From Nevskiales bacterium (GTDB taxonomy: Bacteria > Pseudomonadota > Gammaproteobacteria > Nevskiales > Nevskiaceae), in assembly GCA_028698335.1 (NCBI GenBank), contig JAQVDP010000008.1:1-64000 (forward strand): 64,000 bases of DNA. The letters run 5' to 3'. The notes beneath the pieces were generated by a model. That model searched no databases. It saw only the letters and a program-made list of their open reading frames with translations, and had not been told where the DNA came from. Below are positions 21,305 through 29,189 of the stretch, piece by piece. Every line of letters starts with the position of its first letter. The first letter of the stretch is position 1. The translations under genes were made by a program, and so were the position numbers.

Positions 21305-22363
21305 TCAGATGAACGTGGAGCCCGGTCCCAGCGCGGCGCCCTCGGCGAGCACGAAATCGCTGACACGGGTCTTGTGGAACTTGCGGTCGCCCCAGGCGGC
21401 GTCGAGCGCCCAGGCGCGCTTCATGAACATCTGCAGGTCGGCCTCCCAGGTGTAGCCCATCGCGCCGTGCACCTGGATGCTCTTGCGCGCGGCCAGCAGC
21501 GCGGCCTCGCCCGCGGCGAGCTTGGCGTGCGAGACCTGCACCGACGCGGTCGGGCGGTTCTCGGTGACCGCGGCGGCGGCGCGATAGACCACCGGCTCGG
21601 CGAACTCGATCTTCACGGCGACGTCGGCCATGTGGTGCTTGACCGCCTGGAACGAGCCGATCGGCTTGCCGAACTGCTTGCGCTGCGCGGCGTGGTCGAC
21701 GCCGAGGTCGAGCATGCGGTTGGCCAGGCCCAGCAGCTGCGCCGCCAATGCCAGCGTCGCGCGGTCGATCAGCCCCTGCCACAGAGCCTTGCCCTGCGCG
21801 GCCTTGCAGATCAGCGTGGTCTCGGTCGGCTGCCAGCGGACCTCGTAGAGCCGGCGCGAGGCGTCGATGCTCGGCACCGGAGTGGCCTCGACCTGATCGC
21901 GCGACAGCGCGTGGATCTCGTCGTCGTGCCACAGCAGCAGCAGGTCGGCCATCTCGACGTCGCCGACCAGCGGGTTGATCGGATGCCCGACCGCAACGCG
22001 CGCCTTGCCTTCGGCGACGCGCGGCAGCCACGCACGCTTGAGCGCCAGATCGGCCGGCAGACGGTTGAGCAGGTGAACCGCCAGATACGCGCTGTCGGTC
22101 AGCGAATCGGGAATGCCGTGGTAGCCGAGTTCCTGATGCACCAGCACCCAGTCCAGATCGGACTGGCCGATGCCGCCGAATTCCTCGGGCACCGACAGCG
22201 CGGTCAGGCCCTGGTCGGCGAGCTTGGCGCGCAGCTCGGCCGAGCGTCCGCTCCGGGTCGTCTCCCAGATCTCGCGCAGCATCTCCGGCGCGGCTTCCAC
22301 GACGAGGAAGCGGCGGATCGCCTCGCGGAACGCGGTCTGCTGGTCGTCGAAAGTGAAGTCCAT
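21305..22363 (-). CDS. Acyl-CoA dehydrogenase, probable partner subunit
   Basis: The 352-residue ACAD-fold chain is shorter than usual because the middle domain is reduced and lacks the SEPGAGSD loop. It retains RKQFGKPIGSFQAVKHHMA and HGAMGYTWEADLQMFMKRA. The helix-G segment lacks a catalytic Glu, as in the non-catalytic half of steroid heteromeric ACADs. It is ten bases downstream of a catalytic-type ACAD gene. Together they are likely to make one enzyme (FadE-type, HIP pathway). Confidence 0.83.
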   Translation of the reverse strand: MDFTFDDQQTAFREAIRRFLVVEAAPEMLREIWETTRSGRSAELRAKLADQGLTALSVPEEFGGIGQSDLDWVLVHQELGYHGIPDSLTDSAYLAVHLLNRLPADLALKRAWLPRVAEGKARVAVGHPINPLVGDVEMADLLLLWHDDEIHALSRDQVEATPVPSIDASRRLYEVRWQPTETTLICKAAQGKALWQGLIDRATLALAAQLLGLANRMLDLGVDHAAQRKQFGKPIGSFQAVKHHMADVAVKIEFAEPVVYRAAAAVTENRPTASVQVSHAKLAAGEAALLAARKSIQVHGAMGYTWEADLQMFMKRAWALDAAWGDRKFHKTRVSDFVLAEGAALGPGSTFI

Positions 22364-22373
22364 CGATCCGTCC

Positions 22374-23552
22374 TCAGGCGCGCGGCAGGCCGAGCATGCG
22401 CTCGGCGATGATGTTGCGTTGAATTTCGTTGGTCCCCGCGTAGATCGGGCCGGCCTGCGCGAACAGGAAGCCGTCGAGCCAGTTGTGGGTGGCGCCGTTG
22501 ATCGCGGCCGCCTCGACCGGATGCTGCACCAGCTCGCCGCGCGGGCCGAGGATGCGCATCGCGGTTTCGTGGATCAGCAGATCCAGCTCCGACCAGAAGA
22601 TCTTGTTGGTGCTGGCCTCGGCACCGATCTGCCCGCCCTTGGCCAGACGGCACGCGGTGCGGTAGGTCGCCAGCGTGTAGGCCTCGGCGTCCATGTAGGC
22701 CTTGATCACGGCGTCGCGGATCGACGGATCGGCGTCGGCGACATCGCGGTTGCGGCGGTACAGGTCGACCAGCAGGCGCGCGCTCTGCTGGAAGCGCGCC
22801 GGCGAGCGCAGCATCAGGCCGCGTTCGAACCCGGCGGTCGCCATCGCAATGTTCCAGCCCTTGCCCTCGGCGCCCAGGCGGTTCTCCACCGGCACCTTGA
22901 CCTCGTCGAAGAAGATCTCGGCGAAGCCCGGCAGGCCGTTGAGCTGCTTGATCGGTCGGATCGTGATGCCCGGCGTGTCCAGTGGCACCAGCACGAAGGA
23001 CAGGCCGTGGTGGCGGGTCGAATCCGGATCGCTGCGGAACAGGCCGAACAGCCAGTCGGCCCAGACCGCGCGGGTCGACCAGGTCTTCTGGCCGTTGATG
23101 ACGTAATGGTCGCCCTGGCGCACCGCCTTGCAGCGGATCGCCGCCATGTCCGAACCGGCGCCCGGCTCGGACCAGCCCTGCGCCCAGATGTCCTCACCCG
23201 CGGCCATGCGCGGCAGGAAGCGCTTCTTCTGCTCGTCGGTGCCGTATTCCATCAGCGTCGGCGCCAGCAGGAACACGCCGTTCTGGTTGACGCGCAGCGG
23301 CGCGTTGGCGGCCCAGTACTCTTCCTCGAAGATCAGCCATTCGATGAGGTCGCAGCCGCGCCCGCCCATCTCCTCGGGCCAGGTCACCGCGCTCCAGCGC
23401 CCGGAGAACAGCCGGGCCTCCCACTGGCGGTGCTGCTCGAAGCCCTCTTCGGTGTCGAAGCTCTGCAGCGGCGTCTTCGGCACATTGTCGGCGAGCCAGC
23501 TCCGGATCTCGGAACGGAACGCCTTCTGTCGTTCGGTATAGGTCAGTCTCAT
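22374..23552 (-). CDS. Acyl-CoA dehydrogenase, probable catalytic subunit
   Basis: The 392-residue ACAD has WAQGWSEPGAGSDMA, a helix-G Glu (AGFERGL) and the C-terminal YAGTNEIQRNIIAERMLG. As in the ACAD at 16219, the MCAD-position Glu is replaced by Ala. Its ATG overlaps the TGA of echA20 (ATGA), so it is coupled to that gene and to the partner ACAD that follows after ten bases. Likely substrate: a CoA ester formed during degradation of the last two steroid rings. Confidence 0.85.
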   Translation of the reverse strand: MRLTYTERQKAFRSEIRSWLADNVPKTPLQSFDTEEGFEQHRQWEARLFSGRWSAVTWPEEMGGRGCDLIEWLIFEEEYWAANAPLRVNQNGVFLLAPTLMEYGTDEQKKRFLPRMAAGEDIWAQGWSEPGAGSDMAAIRCKAVRQGDHYVINGQKTWSTRAVWADWLFGLFRSDPDSTRHHGLSFVLVPLDTPGITIRPIKQLNGLPGFAEIFFDEVKVPVENRLGAEGKGWNIAMATAGFERGLMLRSPARFQQSARLLVDLYRRNRDVADADPSIRDAVIKAYMDAEAYTLATYRTACRLAKGGQIGAEASTNKIFWSELDLLIHETAMRILGPRGELVQHPVEAAAINGATHNWLDGFLFAQAGPIYAGTNEIQRNIIAERMLGLPRA

Positions 23553-24322
23553 CGTGCCTGCTCCCCGGCTTCGAACCGGGCGTCACGCTTCTCGACGAAG
23601 GCCTTGCGCGCCTCCGACGAATCCTTTTCGGTATAGGCCTGCAGGGTGAAGCCCTGCTCCCAGCGGTACTTGTCCTCGAGGTTGCCGTCCTCGATGCCGT
23701 TGAGCGACTCCTTGGCCAGGCGGATCATCGCGGTGCTCTTGGCGGCGATCTTGGCCGCGATCTCCAGCGCCGCGTCGCGCAGCCCGCTCCTGTCGACGAC
23801 CCGTTCGATCGCGCCGAGCCGGTAGGCCTCGGCGGCGTCGATCGGCTCGCCGGTGAAGTACATCATCCGCACCTTCTGCAGCGGGAACAGGCGCTGCAGA
23901 TGGGCGCCGCCGCCCATCGCGCCGCGATCGACCTCGGGCACGCCGAAGGTCGCGCAGTCCGAGGCGACGACGATGTCCGCGGCGCCGGCGATACCGATGC
24001 CGCCGCCGAGCACGAAGCCGTGCACCGCGACGATCACCGGCAGCGGATTGCGGTGCACCGCGCGGAAGGTCCGGTAGTTGCCGGCGTTGACCGAGACGAT
24101 CTTCTCGGGATGCGCGCTCAGCTCCTTGATGTCGACGCCGGCGCAGAAGCCGCGGCCCTCGGCGCGGATGACGATGACGCGCGCGTCGGGATCGGTGCCG
24201 AGGCGCTCGATCTCGTCGGCGAGCGCGTGCCAGCCAGCGTCGTCGAAAGCGTTGACCGGCGGCCGTGCCAGGACCAGCTCGGCGATGCCGTCGGTGATGG
24301 TGGTCTGAAACCCGTGATTCAT
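23549..24322 (-). CDS. echA20: EchA20-like enoyl-CoA hydratase-family ring hydrolase
   Basis: The 257-residue crotonase-fold protein has AEGRGFCAGVDIKELS (oxyanion hole), FVLGGGIGIAGAADIV and ATFGVPEVDRGAMGG. The pattern AEGRGF-x-AGVDIKE and PEVDRGAMG matches mycobacterial EchA20. In that family the enzyme hydrolyses the D ring of the bicyclic CoA ester (HIEC-CoA) to give the substrate of IpdAB. The gene lies in the same array as ipdA, ipdB and ipdC, which supports the call. It ends in an ATGA overlap with the next ACAD gene. Confidence 0.85.
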   Translation of the reverse strand: MNHGFQTTITDGIAELVLARPPVNAFDDAGWHALADEIERLGTDPDARVIVIRAEGRGFCAGVDIKELSAHPEKIVSVNAGNYRTFRAVHRNPLPVIVAVHGFVLGGGIGIAGAADIVVASDCATFGVPEVDRGAMGGGAHLQRLFPLQKVRMMYFTGEPIDAAEAYRLGAIERVVDRSGLRDAALEIAAKIAAKSTAMIRLAKESLNGIEDGNLEDKYRWEQGFTLQAYTEKDSSEARKAFVEKRDARFEAGEQAR

Positions 24323-24335
24323 CGCTGGGAATTCC

Positions 24336-25427
24336 TCAGGAGGCCAGCGCCGCCGGCGCGGAGGCGGGCGGCGCGGACAGGGCCGCCAGGCGCTGCTCGG
24401 CCTGGACGACGATGGATTCGATCAGTTCGGCGACCGGCGGCAGGCTGTCGAGCACCGCCGCGACCTGACCCGATGGCAGCACGCCCTCGTCCGGTCGGCC
24501 CTGCACCATCGCGCGCTGGATCAACACCGGTGCGTTGGCCGCCATCATGGTCTGGATCGCGCTGTCGCCCTCGCGCAGCGCGGCAAAGAAGGTGCGCACC
24601 ATGTGGCCGACGGACATGCCGGTATGCGCGCGCCAGCGCCAGGCGCTGGCCAGAGCGACCATCAGGTGGTGCAGGCGCCCGCCGCTTTCGAGCCGCAGCA
24701 GGAACGGGTTGTCGATCATCCGCTGCGGCAGGCCGTCGACCGCGGTCGACGCGCGGATGCGCGACGGGTCCTGGATGTCGACGTAGCGCGCCAGCGTCTC
24801 GCGCGGCACCGGCGACTCGGCGGTCATCAGGAAGCGCGTACCCATCGCGATGCCCGCCGCGCCGAAGGCCAGCGCGCCGGCCAGACCCCGACCGTTGTGG
24901 AAACCGCCGGCGGCCACCACCGGAACGTTCACCGCGTCGAGCACCTGCGGCAGCAGCAGCGTGGTCGGCACCGACCCGGTGTGCCCGCCGCCCTCGGCGC
25001 CCTGCACGGTGATGATGTCCGCGCCGAGCTGTACCGCCTTGACCGCGTGCTTGAGCGCGCCGACCGTCGGCATGCACAGCACGCCGGCGTCCTTGAAGCG
25101 CTTGATCGTCTGCGCGTCCGGACCGCGGCCGTAGGAGACCGCGCGAACCCGGTCCGCGTTCTTCAGCACCAGCTCGATGACCTCGCGCGCGTTCGGCTGG
25201 AACATGTGGAAGTTCACGCCGAAGTTGGCGGCGGTCGCGCCGCGCACCGCGGCGATCTCGGACGCCAGCAGTTCGGTCGACATCGTCGCCGCCGCCAGGA
25301 ATCCGAAGCCGCCGGCATTGCTGGTCGCGGCGACCAGCCTGCTGTCGGCGATCCATCCCATCGCGGTCTGCACGATGGGATAGCGGCAGCCGAGCCGCTC
25401 GCAGAGGACGGTGTGCAGGCCGCTCAC
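24336..25427 (-). CDS. ipdC: IpdC, nitronate monooxygenase-like FMN dehydrogenase of HIP degradation
   Basis: The 363-residue TIM-barrel flavoprotein is of the 2-nitropropane dioxygenase family: PIVQTAMGW at the N terminus, GAEGGGHTG at the phosphate/FMN loop, and VAAGGFHNGRG then FGAAGIAMGTRFL. In steroid operons this family member is IpdC, which oxidises 5-hydroxy-HIC-CoA. The gene starts with GTG at 25427, overlapping the TGA of the preceding hydratase gene (GTGA). Presence next to ipdB and ipdA decides the assignment over a true nitronate monooxygenase. Confidence 0.88.
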   Translation of the reverse strand: MSGLHTVLCERLGCRYPIVQTAMGWIADSRLVAATSNAGGFGFLAAATMSTELLASEIAAVRGATAANFGVNFHMFQPNAREVIELVLKNADRVRAVSYGRGPDAQTIKRFKDAGVLCMPTVGALKHAVKAVQLGADIITVQGAEGGGHTGSVPTTLLLPQVLDAVNVPVVAAGGFHNGRGLAGALAFGAAGIAMGTRFLMTAESPVPRETLARYVDIQDPSRIRASTAVDGLPQRMIDNPFLLRLESGGRLHHLMVALASAWRWRAHTGMSVGHMVRTFFAALREGDSAIQTMMAANAPVLIQRAMVQGRPDEGVLPSGQVAAVLDSLPPVAELIESIVVQAEQRLAALSAPPASAPAALAS

Positions 25428-26317
25428 GCGTCACCCTGCTGCTTGTTGCCCGCGGCCATGCTGCGCGCGTCCTGGCCGCCCAGCGGGTTGCCCTGGGTCA
25501 GGTCGCTCTGCGCATGCGCGAAGTGATGCATGTGGAAGACGGCGTCCATCGCGGTGCGCTTGCCGCGCAGGTCCTCGACGTGATTGACCGCCTGCTTGGT
25601 CAGCCACAGGCCCAGCCGCCCCTTCGCGGCCAGGTTCGCGGCCATGCCTTCGACCTCGGCCTGCAACTGCTCGCGCGGCACGACGCGGTTGACCATGCCG
25701 AAGCCGTAGGCGCGCTGCGCGCTCATGCGCTCGCCGAGCAGCAGGAATTCCTTGGCGACGCGCGGCGGCAGCTCGAAGGCGTGCGCGAAATACTCGACGC
25801 CGGGGATGCCCATGCGCTGCACCGGGTCCTGGAAGAACGCGTCCTCGCTGGCGACGATCAGGTCGCAGACCCAGGCCAGCATCAGGCCGCCGGCGATGCA
25901 GGCGCCCTGCACCATCGCGATGGTCGGCTTGGGCACGTCGCGCCAGCGCCGGCACATGCCCAGATAGACCTCCTGCTCGCGCGTGTACAGCAGTTCCGCA
26001 CCGGGCTTGTTGGTGTGGTCCGGCAGCAGCTGCGCGCGCTCGAAGCTCTTGTGGACGTCGCGCCCCGGAGTGCCGATGTCGTGCCCGGCCGAGAAGTGCT
26101 TGCCGTTGCCGGCGAGCACGATGACCCTGACCGCGTCGTCGTCGACCGCGCGCCGGAACGCCGCGTCCAGCGCATAGGTCATCTGCGAGTTCTGCGCGTT
26201 GTGGAACTTGGGCCGGTTCATCGTGATCCACGCCACGCCGTCGGCGCTGCGGTACAGCACCGGCTCGTCGGTCTCGTATTCGATGTCGACCTTGCGTGGC
26301 TCGATCAGATCGCTCAT
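25424..26317 (-). CDS. Enoyl-CoA hydratase/isomerase family protein
   Basis: The 297-residue crotonase-fold protein has an extended N terminus, then ITMNRPKFHNAQN, GKHFSAGHDIGTP, VQGACIAGGLMLAWVCDLIVAS and a C-terminal helix ending HMHHFAHAQSD. The acyl-CoA pocket motifs are complete. The exact reaction is unknown. It lies between ipdB and ipdC with 4-bp overlaps on both sides (ATGA and GTGA), so it belongs to the HIP module rather than to general fatty-acid degradation. Confidence 0.82.
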   Translation of the reverse strand: MSDLIEPRKVDIEYETDEPVLYRSADGVAWITMNRPKFHNAQNSQMTYALDAAFRRAVDDDAVRVIVLAGNGKHFSAGHDIGTPGRDVHKSFERAQLLPDHTNKPGAELLYTREQEVYLGMCRRWRDVPKPTIAMVQGACIAGGLMLAWVCDLIVASEDAFFQDPVQRMGIPGVEYFAHAFELPPRVAKEFLLLGERMSAQRAYGFGMVNRVVPREQLQAEVEGMAANLAAKGRLGLWLTKQAVNHVEDLRGKRTAMDAVFHMHHFAHAQSDLTQGNPLGGQDARSMAAGNKQQGDA

Positions 26318-27132
26318 GCGGCGCTCCCGGCGACGCGGATGCCCGGCGGGTTGTCCTTGAGCTGGCGCGCGCGCAGGTCCTTCGGGTCGAGCCGGCGGAT
26401 GATCTCGAGCTGGGCCTCGGTCGGGTGCGCGGTCTCGGCGATGTCGTCGGCGCGCTGCAGCTCGAAGCCCGTCGCCGCCTGGACCTCGTCGAAGCTCACG
26501 CCGGGATGCAGGCTGATCACGCGGATCGCATGCTCGCTGTCGGCGCTGCGGCCGCCGAAATCCATCACGCACAGATTGGTGACGATGCGGTGGATGCGCA
26601 TCAGGTCGCTGCGCACACCCTCCGGCCAGCGGTCCTTGCGGTAACCGACCGAGCACACCACGTCGACCTCGCCTTCGACGAAGGCGCGGCGGCTGTGGTT
26701 GGGCACGAAGAACGAATTGGCGTGGTTGATGCTGTTGCCCGGAAAGCCGCGCAGCCCCAGCAGCTGGCGCTTGGGCCGGGCGTAGTCGCCTATGCAGGCG
26801 ATGTTGGCCTGGCCCCAGCGATCCACCTGCACCGGGCCGACCAGCGCGTGACGGCGGCCGCGCCACAGGGCGTCGAACACGCGCGAGTACGGCATCCATC
26901 CGGCGTAGCTGCGGCCGTCGTGGTTGCGGGCGCCGAGCGTGACCGGTTCCTCGGTCAGGTAGGCCTCGCCGTCGGTGATCATCAGCTCCGGGCTGTGGCT
27001 GAGCTTGGCCAGCCCCTGCGCCAGGCGCGGGATGATGCCGATGCCGGTGGCGAGCACCTCGCCCTCTTCGCGCCAGACATCGGCGCAGGCGCAGATCAGC
27101 AGTTCTGCGAGACTGAATTCGGTCGTAGCCAT
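26314..27132 (-). CDS. ipdB: IpdB, beta subunit of COCHEA-CoA hydrolase
   Basis: The 272-residue protein is of the family I CoA-transferase beta fold: EVLATGIGIIPRLAQGLAKL, SPELMITDGEAYL and VDVVCSVGYRKDRWP. IpdAB looks like a CoA-transferase but opens the last steroid ring by a retro-Claisen hydrolysis of COCHEA-CoA. The gene starts two bases after ipdA stops and overlaps the hydratase gene downstream by an ATGA. Pairing with ipdA and neighbours ipdC and echA20 makes the assignment firm. Confidence 0.88.
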   Translation of the reverse strand: MATTEFSLAELLICACADVWREEGEVLATGIGIIPRLAQGLAKLSHSPELMITDGEAYLTEEPVTLGARNHDGRSYAGWMPYSRVFDALWRGRRHALVGPVQVDRWGQANIACIGDYARPKRQLLGLRGFPGNSINHANSFFVPNHSRRAFVEGEVDVVCSVGYRKDRWPEGVRSDLMRIHRIVTNLCVMDFGGRSADSEHAIRVISLHPGVSFDEVQAATGFELQRADDIAETAHPTEAQLEIIRRLDPKDLRARQLKDNPPGIRVAGSAA

Positions 27133-27134
27133 GC

Positions 27135-28037
27135 CTAGAACACCTGTCGCGGCAGCGAGACGATGTGATCGAGTCCGCCGACGGCCTGCTGGTATGCGGT
27201 TTCGTCGGCGCCGAGGAATTCCTCGGCGTAGCGCTGCCAGCCGCCGTCCTCCTCGGCCGCGGCGCAGTAGCGCTTCAGATGGGCGGCGTCCCAGCCGTAG
27301 CCGCTGCCGTCCGCGCCGCCGGTGGCGACGTTCGAGGTCGGATGGGCACCGCCGCGCGCCTCGACCACGCCGGCCACCAGGCTGCGCTCGAACGGATTGC
27401 ACCTGGCGTCGGCCTCGTCGCTGTCGAGCCGGTCGACCAGCGTCTCGCAGCTCACGTAGCTGCGCTCCGCGGCGCGGGCGAACCACTCGTCGAAGAACGG
27501 ATCGGGCGCGTACAGGCGCGTATTGCCGAGGCGGTCGGCGCGGTGCACGTGCAGCAGCGCGACGTCGAGATTCAGCGCCGGCATCGCCAGCAGGGTCTCG
27601 CCGTCGTCATACGGCGAGCGCACCGTGCGCAGATCCGGATTGACCGTGACCAGATCGGTCGCCAGTCCGGTCCGAGTCGGCAGGAACGGCAGGCGCATCG
27701 CCGCGGCGCGCAGGCCCCAGTGCAGCAGGCCCTCGTCGAGTTCCATCGCCTCGACGCCGCCGGCCTCGCGCGCCTTGCGGAAGAACGGCTCGAGCGGGAT
27801 GAAGTCCAGCGACACGAAGCCGTAGATCAGCTTCTTCACCTTGCCGGCGGCGCACAGCATGCCCATGTCCGCACCGCCGTAGCCGACGATGGTCAGATCC
27901 TTCAGGTCGGACCGCAGGATCTCGCGCACCAGGCTCATCGGCTTGCGGCGCGGGCCCCAGCCGCCGATGCCGATGGTCATGCCGTCGCGCAGTTGTGCGA
28001 CGACGCCGGCGGCCGTCGTCTCCTTGTTCAAGCTCAC
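27135..28037 (-). CDS. ipdA: IpdA, alpha subunit of COCHEA-CoA hydrolase
   Basis: The 300-residue family I CoA-transferase alpha-like chain has DGMTIGIGGWGPRRKPM (CoA loop), IVGYGGADMG and ELDEGLLHWGLRAA. The Glu in that last motif (E102) is likely to correspond to the catalytic Glu105 of mycobacterial IpdA. Together with IpdB it cleaves the last ring in the HIP pathway. The start is GTG at 28037, with GAGG nine bases upstream. It is followed after two bases by ipdB. Confidence 0.88.
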   Translation of the reverse strand: MSLNKETTAAGVVAQLRDGMTIGIGGWGPRRKPMSLVREILRSDLKDLTIVGYGGADMGMLCAAGKVKKLIYGFVSLDFIPLEPFFRKAREAGGVEAMELDEGLLHWGLRAAAMRLPFLPTRTGLATDLVTVNPDLRTVRSPYDDGETLLAMPALNLDVALLHVHRADRLGNTRLYAPDPFFDEWFARAAERSYVSCETLVDRLDSDEADARCNPFERSLVAGVVEARGGAHPTSNVATGGADGSGYGWDAAHLKRYCAAAEEDGGWQRYAEEFLGADETAYQQAVGGLDHIVSLPRQVF

Positions 28038-28055
28038 GGGTGGGTCCTCGCGCTG

Positions 28056-28946
28056 TTATTGGAAGCCGACCGAGAAGTCGTGACCCCAGACGCTGACCTG
28101 CTTGGTCTCGGTCGCCTGGAACGTCGCCGGATCGACAATCAGCCCGCCCCAGCCGTACTCCATCGCGAAGTTCGACGGCGTCAGCATGTAGAACGAGGTC
28201 ATGTGATCGTTCTCGTGCTCGCCGAGCGTGGCCATCAGCTTGACCTCGTGCTGGGCACGGCGGTCGTAGGCGCGGCCGACGTCGGTCAGCGAATTGACCT
28301 CCACCATCATGTGCACACAGCCGGACGGGGACGGCATCTCCGCCAGCGCGAGGCTGTGATGGCGGCCGCTGGCCGCGTGCAGGAAATGGATGCGGATGAC
28401 CGGCGCGTCCGGACCCGGCTGGAAGTTGAAGACGTCGGACAGCCCGAAGCCGAGCGCGTCGCGGAAGAACGCGAGGCTGGCGTCGAACTGCAGCGACGGC
28501 AGCACCGTGTGGCCGACGCCATACGGGCCGGTCTTGAACCCGGACGGCACCAGCGCGGACGCGAACGGCGCTTCGGCACCGGTGTAGCCGTGGCTCAGCT
28601 CGTGCAGGTTGCCGGACGGGTCGGTGAAGCGCACCAGCGCCTCGACCCGGCGCTGCGCGCAGGTCTCCGCGTCGGCACTGCCGACCTCGACGCCGGCGGC
28701 GCGGACCGCGGCGACGGCGGCCTCGAAGTCCGCGGCATTGCCCGAGGCCCAGCCCGAGGCGACGTAACGGTCGGCGTCGCCGGGCAGGACCAGGATGCGG
28801 AACTCGCGCTCGTCGAGCTTGACGTAGAGGCCGCCGCCCGGCGCGGGCGCGGTCATCGCGCCCATCACCTGCTCGGCATAGTGCTGCCACTTCGACAGGT
28901 CGGTGCATTCGGCGACGACATAGGACAGCGCGTCGATCTTGGCCAT
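28056..28946 (-). CDS. hsaC: Extradiol ring-cleavage dioxygenase, HsaC/TesB type
   Basis: The 296-residue two-domain VOC enzyme has the Fe(II) ligands H146 (GVGHTVL), H212 (CVHMMVEV) and E263 (AMEYGWGG). The stretches HHSLALAEMPSPSG, MATLGEHENDHMTSFYM and the end VSVWGHDFSVG are those of HsaC/TesB, which meta-cleaves 3,4-DHSA, the catechol formed from the A ring. The companion genes hsaA, hsaB and hsaD are not in the window, so the symbol is by similarity. It is the first gene of the long minus-strand array. Confidence 0.82.
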   Translation of the reverse strand: MAKIDALSYVVAECTDLSKWQHYAEQVMGAMTAPAPGGGLYVKLDEREFRILVLPGDADRYVASGWASGNAADFEAAVAAVRAAGVEVGSADAETCAQRRVEALVRFTDPSGNLHELSHGYTGAEAPFASALVPSGFKTGPYGVGHTVLPSLQFDASLAFFRDALGFGLSDVFNFQPGPDAPVIRIHFLHAASGRHHSLALAEMPSPSGCVHMMVEVNSLTDVGRAYDRRAQHEVKLMATLGEHENDHMTSFYMLTPSNFAMEYGWGGLIVDPATFQATETKQVSVWGHDFSVGFQ

Positions 28947-29189
28947 GGTTGGGGTCCGGTTACGGTGATGGCTCGCATTATCGGAACCGGCCCGGTCAGC
29001 ATCTTCACCCGTTTTGATGAGTCAGATGAATCGCTTGCAGCACCCTGCGCGCTGCTTCACCGCGGTGCCGGATGCACCTCGGCGGTGCTCGTCCGCATGG
29101 GGGATGCAGCCGCCACGGCCGGCATCGAAGCTGTGCGCGCCGCGCCCCGCGCGGCCCCATGAAGCGGGACACACGCAGGGGGAGAATCC
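28947..29189. promoter_or_regulatory. Divergent promoter region between hsaC and the first KSTD-like gene
   Basis: This 243-bp gap must hold the start signals of the long minus-strand array and of the plus-strand flavoprotein gene. I see short inverted repeats (for example CACCGC...GCGGTG across 29058-29087) but no convincing KstR-type operator and no well-spaced -35/-10 pair. No regulator gene lies beside it. Confidence 0.45.

Noticed and set aside
24336-25427. Calling the gene a nitronate monooxygenase of nitrogen metabolism
   Set aside because: Position between HIP-pathway genes with 4-bp overlap, and presence of ipdAB, make IpdC the better call.
28947-29189. A KstR-like operator in the hsaC/KSTD gap
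   Set aside because: No sequence there resembles the known KstR or KstR2 palindromes closely enough to support a call.
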